Origin: Glebionis coronaria
Taxonomy: Eukaryota; Streptophyta; Magnoliopsida; Asterales; Asteraceae
DNA length: 64,000 bases
NCBI GenBank assembly: GCA_025667525.1
Contig: CM046882.1
Span: 500,188,292 to 500,252,291, forward strand
Reading direction: 5' to 3'
The position numbers and the translations under genes are program-made. Below the pieces are notes generated by a model that saw only the letters and a list, made by a program, of their open reading frames with translations, was not told where the DNA came from and did not search any database. Positions 23,101 to 35,042 of this stretch are shown piece after piece (position 1 is the stretch's first letter; the number at the start of each line of letters is the position of its first letter).

Positions 23101-24127
23101 TGTCATGCTATTTTTAACTTGTGTTAGACCTTCAGCATAGTGTGATTATGATTACTATATTTCTATAAAAAAAACTTGCTGCTATCTACCACATGTATTA
23201 CCTGTAAATATACAACAAACCGAAAATTTTTGTATTTCTTAATGCCGTTCATAAATACAATAGTATTCAATTCAACTTGTTAATAAGTACGATCAACAGT
23301 TGTTTATATCTTCAGTCAAAGCACAGGTAGAAGATTAAGGAGAAAAAAAGAAGCAACACTCACCACTCAGGGTCCAAGACCATGACATAGCGTCGTCAAG
23401 TGCGTTGGCTACATCATCCATTAATAACACTTTCCAGTTTCAGAACCTCATCTCACAAGGTATGTAACGACATAGACCTGTGCAAGTAGTACATCTGCAG
23501 GACAGCAAGGATAATTACTTAGATTAATTGTACACAAAAAAATGATTCAAACTAAAATTGTGTGTACCTTGGGTTTTTATTTAACACACCCCAATATACT
23601 TTTCAAATTATAAGAATATGAGAAAAACATGAATTTACGATAATGAAGATGTCGTATGTATAATTTCATCAAGAGATACGGAATCAAAGTGAATGTAATG
23701 GTTGAAATTTTGCTTGAATTGAAGTTGAGGATTTGTTGTGTTATATTTTCTATCTTCAAGATACTCGTGATATAGGAAAAATTGTTGCGTTCATTTTATT
23801 AAGCTAACATCAACATATTGGTCTAAGTATTGCTCTTAGGAAGACAAGTCGTCATCTCAGAGCTCAAGCTCAAGCTACTGCTGCAGTGATAAACTACAGC
23901 TTCTTCCTACCTTCGTTGTTAGTTTATTTGTGTTCTTCATGCCCCTTCGCAATTTCACTACACGGATATGCGCGCAAGATCCCTTATGTTGCTATGTAGT
24001 ACGTTGTATATTAAGATCTGTGTACCTTAGCTACATGTCATAAAAAACCATTGAGACAAAACGCTCCGTTGAGAAGCATCCCGTAGCGAAGAACACAGGT
24101 CTTACACCTCATGTTAATTATCCTACT
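20118..24127. other. Long stretch without an assigned gene
   Basis: AT-rich DNA. CCAAACATC / CCAAACACCCC near 23050-23090 is a MITE-like end. An exon-like minus-strand segment near 23385-23430 (MDDVANALDDAMSWSWTLSG, then GTGAGT) is not recognised. GGGCCAACGACWTCTCTCACTGCTTT is present twice (about 20385 and 20446). A short AT dinucleotide run lies near 20515. Confidence 0.35.
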
Positions 24128-24277
24128 TTATTCATTTATAGGAACTCCCGAGTTCCAATGCTCCATCTTAGCCGTATATTTTCGATTGTGTGTAACCCAA
24201 ATTTTGAATGCATAACAACCATGGATTTCTTCAATCTTATCCGTTGGTAGAAATCCTACTGTTGCATAATTTTGTTT
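24128..24277 (-). other. Exon-like segment, unidentified
   Basis: On the minus strand a TAG acceptor (24278-24280) opens a 50-codon frame (starting KQNYATVGFLPTDKIEE, ending with SGVPINE and TAA) just downstream of the helicase stop. It has protein-like composition but I do not recognise it. It may be the terminal exon of an alternative transcript or a captured gene fragment. Confidence 0.35.
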
Positions 24278-24418
24278 CTACAGAATATAAATTTCTAATC
24301 TTAAAAAGAATTCATATTGCATTATTTTACATAACAGTTCCTATAAACAAATATGAAATATTAAATGATAATTAATTGAAAAAATGACAATAAATTGGAA
24401 ATCAGTTTGAAGAGAACA

Positions 24419-27400
24419 TCAATTTATATAAATTCTTTGCAAAACCTCCTTGTAAACAACATTAGTTGTCATGTTTGTTTGCTTTCCATCTTCATCACAG
24501 AGAAGCACCTTCAATCCCTTTTTGCTTGTAACTCTTGAAATCGCAACATATAACTGACCATGTGTAAATACGGGTCTACGTAAGTATAGTCCCACCTGCT
24601 CTAATGATTGTCCTTGGCTTTTGTTGATCGTCATTGCAAAGCATACCATTAGTGGAAACTGTCTTCTGTTAAATTTGAACGGTACCCGTTTATCAGACGA
24701 CATAAGTTGCAATCTTGGTATATAAGTATATTTTCCAATATTTGTCCCAGAGATAATTTTCCCTTCAATAACATGATCTTCTAACTGTGTTACTATTAGT
24801 CGTGTGCCGTTGCATAATCCATTTTGCTGATCGATGTTTCTTAGAATCATAACCGGAACACCTTTTTTGAGCTTTAGGCAATGGTTTGGTAACCCTGATA
24901 TTTTGAATGCATTTAATAGTTCAGGAGAGTATATTGATTCGTTGTAAGAACCGGTTAATTCTGATGGACATATAGTGTCGCAGCTTAGATAAACTTTCTC
25001 TTTCTCATTTATTTGCGAGAGCATATGTTCGTTAATCTGATCAACTTCTTCATTTGTTGGTACCAATATTGCCTTATTTTGAAAATAACCATCTTCTGCC
25101 ATTTCATTATGTATTGTCGGATATATTGCATCTACCATTGCTTGTAGTGTATCACCATCTGTTTTAATCAAGACGTCGTATGGGAATTCAATATCAACTT
25201 CTCCATCATTATCATGACCGAGTTCCCCTTCTCCGACTTTTAACATCCACTCGGCAAATTCTTTAATTTCTTTTGTGTCTTCCTCATTTTTAGTTGACTT
25301 TAAACGCATGTTGGTGGTTAAATTCAGAACCGTACAATGTTCCCAAATATATGAATGGTTGAGTGAGGCGTGTACGATCTCTTCTCTAGTTCCTTTTTGG
25401 ATAACAGGTAACACTTGTCGGAAATCTCCTCCAAATAGAATGGTTTTACCACCAAACGGTTTCTCTTTCGAATCCGAATCAATTATTTGTCTTAATGTTC
25501 TATCTAGTGCTTCGAAGGCATGTTTATGCGTCATAGGAGCTTCATCCCAGATTATGAGTTTTGTTTTATTCAATAAAGCGGCTAGAGGACTGTTAGCAGA
25601 GATATTGCAAAAAGACTGCTCGTTAAGATTTATTGGTATTTTAAATCTTGAATGAGCGGTTCGTCCTTTTGGAAGTAGCAGCGCTGCAATTCCGCTTGAG
25701 GCGACATTTAGAACAATTTCTCCTTTTGATCTTATTGCCGAAGACAAAGTTTTCCAGACAAACGTTTTTCCAGTTCCCCCATAACCGTACAGGAAAAAAA
25801 CGCCCCCTTTTCCTGAATCTATTGACTCCATGATAGTGTTATACACCCCTCTTTGTTCATCTGTCATCTTTGAATACAGCGATGCATGCTGTTCTTCCAT
25901 TTCTTTTTTTTTTTGAAATTGAGTTCTTCCTGTATCAACACGTTTGTCCAATCTTCTTTATTTTGGTAATTAGCAAGTGGCATGTCCTTGATTTCTTTTA
26001 GGCTTCTGCCTCTTGACATGAGCAGTTCATCGATTTTTACCAAAGCTATGTTCAAAATAGTTTCTTGATCAAGGACCAGATCTATTTTTATTAAGATTGT
26101 TAGTATTTTGTTTTAAAAATTAAAAGTTTCAAAATGTGTAAGTACTTACTTGGCATGTTGAGCTCTCTTCTTCGTATGTTTTCTATGTCATCTGATAGTT
26201 CGTTAGATGTTTGTTCCCAAACATATGCTGGCCTTGATAAAACGTTCTCCGTGATAAGCATAACAAACAGGCTTCTACAGTAATCTCCGGTATTGCATTT
26301 GTGTGACTCTTTAATTGCTTCAATGTACTCTCTGTCGTCTTCGAGTAATCCCATGGCATAGCATGTATCTTAAAAGGTAGCATACTCCTTTTTGTTATGT
26401 GTTTTGATGTCTTCGTATCCTGTTGGTCCTTTTCTTTGGTTCAGCAAAACTCTCAGGTAAAATGATTCTCCAACTGATCGAGCGACATAGTTTATTCGGC
26501 CTACGGCTTTGCCCTTTTTCCTTCTTGTCCATTTTCTTTTTTCCTTGTTCCAAACAAAATATTTAGGGAACTCTACGTATGTTAATGTTTGGGCAAGATC
26601 GTCAGTTTTATTTATCTCCATCCATTGCAAGAATTGTGAGTTATTCACTGAAGGTTTGGAAAGCACGTCTTCTACATCTTCATCGCCTTCAAACACAATT
26701 GGTTGTTCATCTTTGAGGTGAAATGATAACCTTTGAACGGAAGGGTATTGATAGTGTATTGGAAACTTGTATAGTCTCCACGCTGCTTCACACGCGGATA
26801 TGTATCGACAATCAAAATATTGTTTGATTTCGTCTTTTGGTTTCTTTATGTTGTCATTGTTGTTTTGTTTATCAAAAGCTATCGTTACTCTATCTTGCCC
26901 TTTTTTTTATGTATTTAAACAAATACTTTATAGCCCCACTTTGATTGCACCATTCGACGTTAATGTGTGCCTGGAATTTCTTCATCAGCAATGCATTGTA
27001 TGGGACAACGTATCTGTTGCACAATGATTATAAAAACATGTTAGTGTTTTTGTATATATATTTGTTTATGGAATTGTGTTTATGATTTTGGTTACCTGTT
27101 ATCCAAGTGTGTCCCATTTTTTACGACCGTTCTTTTGTTGTCTGGGCGCTTGTAAATAGCATATCCATTCTCACTTATATATGTTTTTTCTGTGAAATCT
27201 TTTGGAAATTTCTTTGAGCAGACCTTTTTCTTCATGCATGGTGATTTCATGTTGTGAGGTCCACATGGGTCGTGCATCATTTGCTCTGACACAAGCTTGT
27301 ATAATTCAGGATCTTCTTGTTCATCGGGTATTTCTGCAGATATCAAACGATCTATATCCTCAGGATTTGGAATTTTAGATTCTTTGGCAAAGAACAGACA

Positions 27401-29005
27401 TATATGTGCATGAGGGAGTCCTCTCTTTTGGAATTCAACTGTGTACACAACTGCATTTTACAAATATTCATTTATTAGCAGTATACATTTTGAAAAGTAC
27501 TTCATAGAAATGTTAATATACTTTAAAGAAAGATTTTTAAATTCTAGCATACCTGCACTAACCACTCCGAGTATGTGTTTTTTCCGTAAACAATTTATAA
27601 GCTGATCAAGTTTTTGTTTGAAAACCCGTGTCACTGCGTCTGGTCTGTTTTCAGCATTCACGTTATGCTTTTTCATAAATCGGTTTATTTCTGGCCACTT
27701 CGGGTTACACGTAAATGTAATAAATAGATCCGGGTATCCATACGCTTTACAAAGAGCCATCGCGTCTAGGTAATTTTGCATCTTATATCTCGGGCCTCCA
27801 GTATATGAAGTTGGGATGACTATAGGATTACCTGTCTTTGAAGCATCTGAGTTTCCAGCCTCCAAAGATTTATTAAGATCATTTATTGGTGCTATCCTTA
27901 GAATTTTTTGGTTCCTCCTTATGAAAGTGAGCATGTCATTCTCTACCATAGTGAATGCGTCGACAATGAATTGTTGATAAAGTCTGTGAGACATTAGTAT
28001 CAATGATGTCTCGTTATCCCTTTGTTGCATTCTATATGCAAACCATTCCCTCATTGATAATCTCCGTCTTCCCTTGTCAGTTTTGATTATTTTTCCTTTC
28101 AAAAATATGTCATCTCTATAACCATCCTCGGCGTATGGGAATAGTAAAGGGTATTGTAGTGGAAGGTAAGATGGGTGCATTTCATTTATACGTTTCGCTA
28201 CGCCCGTTGTATCTTCGACAATTATATCTCTTGTTTTTCCGGAGTTATCGAAATCTCCAACAATAATTGCTGCTACTTCGTCCGCGGTTGGCAGATTGTA
28301 CTCTCTTGCATCAATTTCACGTTTTTCAACTGACCTTAGCTTGATATTGCAGACATTGTTATCTTTCATCTTTTCTCCAACCATTCTGAACTTTTTTACT
28401 AACGGGTTGTTATCGTCTAAGATTTTTTTAATTCTTTGTGCGATTAAAACATCATCCTTTTCAACTTTTTTCCCTGGTTTGTTGCTGGAAGATCTGTTAT
28501 AAAACATATGTAACATTCATTAACAAATATATATTAAATATTTGTTATATAATTGAATATTATTCTTACCTTAATGCCGTGAATCTGTTATCTATTTCGT
28601 TTTGGTTGTCGTATATATATAGTTGTGAGAACTTTGGAATGTCGTTGTCTTTTGGTCGGAGGCTTGGCATTAAACGGTAATTTTCTCCTTGCATTCTGTA
28701 AATCCATGGTCCACCCCCGTTATTCACTGTCTTGTCAACCTTTCCGCCTATGGATGTGAAACTGAATATACTGTTGAACTTTCGAATATTATGAAGAAAG
28801 TTTTTGCTTGTAGTGTCGTTTCCTGTGAATAGTTGAAGCAAATCTTTAGGAGGATTCTTCATATTTGTTAAGAGAACTTCTCCGTTTTGGCAACACAATG
28901 TGAACGAAGTTGTGTTTGTTACTGTCTTTTTGTTTGTTTCTCCTGTCCATAGTTTTGCTTTGCAAGAATAGCATGTGTGAATCTGGTCTCTAATATCCAT
29001 GTAAT
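24419..29005 (-). pseudogene. Helitron Rep/helicase (RepHel) gene, damaged
   Basis: Exons: 29005-28570, 28493-27553, 27450-27096, 27013-26150 and 26081-24419, with GT..AG introns. Order in the protein: a C-x2-C motif (HTCYSCKAKLW), then FTSIGGKVD and PKFSQLYIYDNQNEI, then the Helitron-like N domain (PTSYTGGPRYKMQNYLDAM, DLFITFTCNPKWPEI). Next is the Rep HUH motif FQKRGLPHAHI (about 27404-27412) and [19 protein letters not shown] with two tyrosines (codons at 26923 and 26911). Last is a Pif1-type SF1B helicase with Walker A GYGGTGKT (about 25763-25786), Walker B IIWDEAP, GGDFRQVLPV and AISRV. RepHel nicks and unwinds DNA for rolling-circle transposition. Lesions: an A8 run at 26901-26908 shifts frame just after the tyrosines, TAA at 26370-26372, and an A11 run at 25904-25914 shifts frame before the helicase. 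The first exon starts in phase 1 and is entered from the GARP array upstream. Confidence 0.9.
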
Positions 29006-29078
29006 CTGTGTGATTTAATGTTATGTAATGTTACCTAATATTTATAAGTAAACAGATGATATACACACAACAAAATAC

Positions 29079-31936
29079 CTTTAGCAATGCCTTTATATTC
29101 TTGATTTGTTGAATTTTCTGAATCGTGTAGCTTTTCCCAACTAACATGGAAGTAATAAAGCATCTCTTCTGTCCAGCTTTTAGTATTCAAAGATGTTGGC
29201 TTTTGTTTTTTCTTTAAAAATTGATCAACAATCTTTGACTTCAATTTAAATTTCTGTATAATTATAATATAAATATAAGAAAATAAATAAGGTTATATGT
29301 AACGCTCATATGAATTTTTGTTTTAAATCATACCTTTAAATGATTTTGAATTTCAGAGAGCGTAACATTACCATCTGTCATATGTTGTTTGATTTTCTTT
29401 GGAGTTGGATTTGTAAAAGAATTTGAATTATAAATCATATAGAAGTATGTGTAATAAAATAGAGTCAAAAATTAAACCAAAGAATCTTATAATTCAGCTA
29501 ACCTTCATACGCTGTAAGTTTAACGACGATATCGATGAAGTTTTTGCACATCTTTGTAGACCAGGTTGTGTATTTCTACAAAATTATTTGTTATTCAAAT
29601 TGAAGTTAAACCTATATGTAATAAAAAGATATTCAAACAAACCTGTTTTTTGTTTCCTTCAGGTTTCCCAGTGTTACCATGGTTTTGGTTTTTCCTTTTT
29701 TTTGCCTTGATTGTTTCTGTTGTTTGATCTTTTGTAGCATTATCTGTAAGTGGTTTTGTGTTTTGTTGTTCCTGTTCCCACCTCTCTTTGAAGTAATACA
29801 CCATTTTTTGCGTCCACTCTAGAGTATCGATAAAACTTGGTTGCTTCTTTTTGTTCACAAAATTATCAACTGTTTCTGTTTTCTCTCTAAATGTCTACAA
29901 TTCATTAAATTTATGTTTAATCACAAAATAACATAAATAAGTTAAATATTTTTATTAGTGTTTATATAGATAATGCAAAAAGGATTTAATGTGTTATCTT
30001 ACCTGCAGATGATTTTTTATTTCCAACAATGTAATATGTCTGTCATTCATAAGGCCAAATATTTTCTTTGGTGTAGATCCTAAATAAAATTTGTGACAAC
30101 AGCAAAAAAAACATTAGTTTATACACTGATAATATGCGTGTAAAAGGATTTGTGTTTTTAAACCTTGACATCCTCCAAGTTTAACAACAATGTCAATGAA
30201 TTTCCTTTCTAAGCAAGCACTCCATTTTTTAACCATCGTATTTATGCTTATATCTTCTACGACTTTGTTCGTGGTTGTTTTTTGGTTTCTACGTTCCCAC
30301 CTTTCTTTGAAGTAATATACCATTTCCTGTGTCCACCCTTCTGTATCAACAAATGTTGGTTGATTGTTTTTGCTCACAAAATTGTTGACAATCTGTGTTC
30401 TTTGTCTAAATTTCAACAATACATGAGATATATGTTAGATGATTTAGAAAACATTTAAAAAGACGATATTAATGTTAAAGACTCTAAGGATGTTTAATAA
30501 CAAATTGTTACCTGGAGATGATTTTTTATTTCCAACAATGTTATATCTTTGTCATTCGTAAGACCTAAAATCTTATTAGGTGTAGCTGCTGTAAAAGGTT
30601 TTTTAGAATACGAAAAATAAATTTATTAGTTGGAACACTTATTAGATGTTTTAAAAAGGGTTTGTATTTCAAACCTTCAGATCCTCCTAGTTTAACAACT
30701 ATATCAATGAATTTCCTATTCAACCCAGGAGACCATTTTTTCTGCATTTTGTAACAAATAAATTAGTTAGGTGTTTAATTTAAATGTAAAGATGGAAAAT
30801 GGATTAAAAGTTGGTTTAGAATAATTGGGCCTAACCTGTTTCCTTTTAATTGATTGTTTTTCTGTAATGATTTGTTGATTAGCTGTTTCATTCTTCATTT
30901 CTTGATTGCTGCCTGTTTCTGTTTGTAGTCTTTCATCTTTACTTTCAACCATACTTGGTCTTTCGTTTGTGTTTAAGAACCTAATGTTTGTCTTTGTTTT
31001 CTTTCTAAATGCCTAGAAGTTTAAGTAAAATATATTTTTTATTAGATCATTGATAGTTAAGTAGTTTTTTTTATTACTCATTGCATAATAACATGTTATA
31101 ACTATTTAATATACAATCTTACCTGCAGATGGTTGCTTATTTCTAAAATTGTTAAATTATCAGATTTCATATTTTCATAAATTTTCTTGGGTTTGGCAGC
31201 TGTTTTTAAAAACAATCAAGAGAAGAGTTAGTTTATAAATAAACAAAATATTGTTTAAAGAAGTTTCTTTCTTCATACCTTGAGGTCCTCCAAGTTTACC
31301 AACTATATCAATGAATTTCTTGTCCAACATTGGTGTCCATTTTACCTGCAATATATAGTTTTCTCCAAAATTATAACATAAACTTGAATAACAAATTGGG
31401 AGATAATTTGAAGAATCAGACGAAACCTGTGTTTTTCTTTTATTTTTTATTCCTATAGCAAACTGTTCTTTTGATGTTCCATTCTGCATTTTTTCATTCA
31501 TGAAAATTCCTGTTTGTAGTCCCTCGACTTTCATGTCACTCATTGTTGGTTGTTGATTTGTGTATGAAAAATTGTCTCCTATCTTTTTTTTCTTTCTAAA
31601 TGCCTTCAAGTTCAACAATAATACTTTTAATAATAGTTAAACAATATTTAAGTGATCTTCTTTATTAATGTTTCCACAATAACATGTTATAAACATAATC
31701 TAACCTGGAGATGGCTTTTGATTTCCAAAACCGTAACATCATCATCTTTCATATGTTCAAAAATTTTCATAGGTTTCGCCACTACAAAAGTTTACAAAAA
31801 AAACAATTAAAGAAAACGTTATTTTATAAATCTACCAAATATTATTTAACAAATAATATTGTTTCAAACCTTCTGATCCTCCAAGTTTATTTACTATGTT
31901 GATGAATTTCTCATCCAACAATGTTGTCCATCTTTT
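29079..31936 (-). pseudogene. Five tandem GARP (Myb-SHLQ) domains spliced in frame to RepHel
   Basis: Five modules are each split by a phase-1 intron: a (31936-31870 + 31781-31705), b (31345-31279 + 31199-31123), c (30741-30675 + 30588-30512), d (about 30233-30164 + 30079-30003), e (29575-29503 + 29410-29334). First halves read K-x-W-S/T-x-x-L-x-x-K-F-I-D-I-V-x-K-L-G-G. Second halves read A-x-P-K-K-I-x-x-x-M-x-D-x-x-I-T-x-L-E-I-x-N-H-L-Q followed by -FR. This is the plant GARP fold known from type-B ARR and KANADI/PHR factors. Linkers after c, d and e share an xPTF-x-DT-x-x-W-T-x-E-M-x-Y-Y-F-x-x-x-W-E motif. Linkers after a and b are a shorter variant. The last linker exon ends at 29079 in phase 1 and joins the RepHel exon at 29005 in frame. 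Acceptor losses: TG at 30414-30415 (linker after c) and AA at 29411-29412 (module e). No start codon is visible for module a. DNA binding by the array is inferred. Confidence 0.75.
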
Positions 31937-32058
31937 CTGCAATTTATAATAAACACATAATCTGGATGTTGAATTATACATTTGCTTAACAAACAATATT
32001 ATAATCAAAAGATTTTTAGAAATAATTTTTCCAAACCTGTCTTTTGCATCAGAATAAT

Positions 32059-34532
32059 TTAGCCTTTATTGTCTTCACTCTCAACTTTCGCCTTCTTTTC
32101 CATATCAAATACTTCTGGTTCTCCGTTCTTTCTTTTACTTCCACCTTCTGCTAAAGTTTCATTCTTCTAATATAAAAAAATAATTCAGTACTTTTTTTAT
32201 TAATCTTTTTATTAGCTGCACATATGTTTTATTTCTAAATAAAATAGTATTAAAAAATACCTGATTCCCTTTAAATTTAGGGATAGCATCACCTTCATGT
32301 TCAACTTTTCCTTTACTATCGTCAAATTCGGTGTCGCTTTTCTTACCATTATCTATTGCAGATATTTTTCCTAAACAATGACTTTTGATTTCCTGATAGT
32401 ATTTAAAAATGTTAAAATATAAACTTTCATGTTCATATTTGATTGTTAAAATAATGAAAAATAATGAAATTGAATTATTATATACCTCTTCTTCATTTGT
32501 TTGTTTTGCTACAATTGATTTCATAACAGCTTCATCATCAGTTACTCGGTTAACTGTGAATATATGATAACTGTTGTTCACATTGTATGTGGAAACTTGT
32601 AATTTAAATACAAAATCTTTGTTGACAATAGTATCCAAATCTTTTGGGTACGATGTGATATCTTCATTCTGTTACAAAATAAAAATGTGTTGTTTTTAAT
32701 ATATCAAAAAATTATAAAATTAAAAAAAACATTTATGTAAAACAAATGTATACACACATGATTACCTTATCAATCTTAGATATAAGATAGGCCACAGACT
32801 TTCCTAACAATTTTGCAACCTCTTGTTGAAACAAACAAAAAGAAGCTGAACCTGATTCATCTTGAACACGAATATAGACTTTAATCCTGAAAAAATAATT
32901 CAAAAAAGTAGAAAAAATTTAGGAATAAATTATGACAGATTTTTTATTATTATTATTGATACACGTATAATTTACTACACTAATACATACCTTGGATAAA
33001 GGTCACAATTTCTTTGACAATTTTCACAGTTGTAAATTCTGTCACTTGGATTACCTTTGAATGGTTTCACAATGCTACTACAATTGCTGCAGATTGTGTA
33101 ATACCAGCCTTGGTCAGCAACAATTTTCAAAATTTTACCAATCACAACACACCCAGTTGGCTGTAGATAGACAAATATGAATTAGATGAAAATAATATAA
33201 TACTTCAATGCATATATTCTTAAAAACATTCTTTACCTCTGATAACTCATACAGTTCATCAATAGTCATAATCGGGAATTGTGAATAGTAGTCTTCGGGA
33301 TTTCTAACAATGGTGTTAGATGATAACTCAATTTTTGGATTCTCAACTGATGCTACATTTGTACTATGTATCCAAATTTTAAATAAACACAATAAATTAA
33401 TATATATTTTACGAACAAAACGACTAAAGATTAAATAGAAACTTTAAATCTCTTATATTTAAACTTACTTGTCTTTGAAAGCTTTTATATGTTTATTATC
33501 TTCATTGATAATCAACTTGGATCCAGCAAAACAGTTCGAAACTTGTCTTACACCTGTAATTTAAGATATTTATTTAAAATCTTTTCGATTTAATATGTAG
33601 CAACGGTTATAAAATTCATCAAAAATAACACTTACGATTCCAGGTAGTTATTCTTGCCATCTTGATAAGAACTATTATTGGTTCATTTGATGATTGATTA
33701 TCTTTGATATAATCATGAAGCTTTATAGCAAGATCATTCCATAAGATACATGGAATTGTTGCCCCCCTGTATAAACATATGAAAAATATTTATATATGGT
33801 TATAAATATAATTCTTGTCTAAAATTTTATTATTAAATAATACTTACGTGACATCTTGGAGTTGAAATTCAAGAATATGCTTAGGTGCATTTTTGGGATT
33901 CAAGATGGTGATATCTTTGTTTTGTATCAATCGACCAATAACATCTACATTCAAATACAAACAATATTAAGATATACTATAGATTTTAAACAAATTATTT
34001 AAACATAATTAACTTGTAGAACAGAACTTACTTACCAAACGAATAATTTTCATCAACTCTTCGTTCCAAAAAGTCGTTAAACAAAACAAAATCAGCCCCT
34101 TCATCATTGCATTTGAATTCAGAGCAATTACGCACATTTGTTTTTTTAAAGAAGTAGATTTTGAATTCATGTTTTGTTAACTTTGTAGAATCAACATTCC
34201 TTTTCACATTGAAGTTTGATATTATTGATAATCATTCTCTTTTAAAAGAGTATCAAAATAAAAAACAACAGAACTGCTAATTGTAGCATGAATCTTTGTC
34301 CCCTACATACAGAAATATGCCAAACATTAACAAAACCTAATAGGTAAAAACTAACACATTACTTAATAAATTTAAATACCTGCTCATCCATTAGGATCAT
34401 ATCAATGCCAGCAAGCTTTGACGGATGGTTGTTGGAATAATATTGATTCCAAAGTGATACAACTTTTACTTTGATATTGAACTTCCCTTTGTCTGGGTAG
34501 ATATCTTGAAGTGGAGTGATTTTCATTGACAT
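32059..34532 (-). pseudogene. Second RPA70-like gene, long form with zinc ribbon; one frameshift
   Basis: The start codon at 34532 opens MSMKITPLQDIYPDKGKFNI, the first RPA70-like OB fold, ending MILMDEQ. Later exons include 34380 (end of exon 1), 34301-34036, 33944-33848, 33766-33636 and several down to 32059. They encode TKIHATI, FNVKRNV, DVIGRLI, IPCILWNDLAIKLHDYI and VGKILKIVADQGWYYTICSSC-x-S. A C-x2-C ... C-x2-C ribbon then lies within about 33100-33000, and the end is Lys-rich (SKRKNGEP ... EKKAKVE, TAA at 32059-32061). The zinc ribbon and C-terminal OB fold are typical of full-length RPA70-type proteins. In exon 2 the frame breaks between about 34236 and 34250. The final exon continues past the stop to a splice donor (CAG/GTTTGG near 32035-32040) pointing at the GARP array. 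It likely worked with RepHel in binding ssDNA. Confidence 0.75.
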
Positions 34533-34617
34533 AGCTGCAAATAGGGGGAAAATAATTGAAGAATGGTCGAATTTTAATAATCTGTGGATACACAAAAACT
34601 AAATTGCGTTTTCAATG

Positions 34618-34627
34618 GGTATATATA
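34618..34627 (-). promoter_or_regulatory. TATA box for the RPA / GARP / RepHel unit
   Basis: Minus strand CTATATATACC lies about 90 bp upstream of the RPA start codon at 34532, a normal distance for a short 5' UTR. No comparable box was found in front of the GARP array or RepHel. This agrees with a single upstream promoter. Confidence 0.5.
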
Positions 34628-34668
34628 GGGGAATTATACATATTGTAAAATAATATAACTTCTAATTG

Positions 34669-34770
34669 TATTAGGATATATATGTAAGTCCATTAGGATA
34701 TATCTGTAAATATATTAGGATATATCTATAGTTTTGTAAATTAGTTTTGTAAATGTATTAGGATATATAT
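34669..34770. repeat. Four copies of TTAGGATATAT upstream of the TATA box
   Basis: TTAGGATATAT occurs at 34671, 34693, 34715 and 34758. Spacings are 22, 22 and 43 bp, close to multiples of 22. They lie 40-150 bp upstream of the TATA box and could be an upstream regulatory array or a small minisatellite. Confidence 0.6.
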
Positions 34771-35042
34771 CTACTGTTTTTACAAATTTACATTATAGTC
34801 CAAGAATATGCAAAAACAATTAAACAGGTTCATTCCTAAGCATAACCAAATAAGCCATGACCTGACTATATGAACCGAAACAAACAGCACATACAAACCA
34901 ACTTATATCCAGTTATTCAACCACCAAATTAACGTGTTTGCCTAACCATATTTGATTTACGTTTATATACAATATAACCTCCAATTTTCTGACTTACTTT
35001 GAAACTTATATGGCCTTATGTAAAACTTATCGGGTTTCCCCT
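34771..35042. other. AT-rich spacer
   Basis: No feature assigned. The 5' end (TC) of the minus-strand Helitron should lie to the right of 34.6 kb, but the terminus has no diagnostic structure and I could not place it. Confidence 0.3.

Noticed and set aside
25275..25833. Plus-strand frames of 126 and 61 aa
   Set aside because: Antisense shadows of the Pif1-type helicase exon.
27092..28516. Separate helicase genes
   Set aside because: Splice sites and phase show these frames are successive exons of one RepHel gene.
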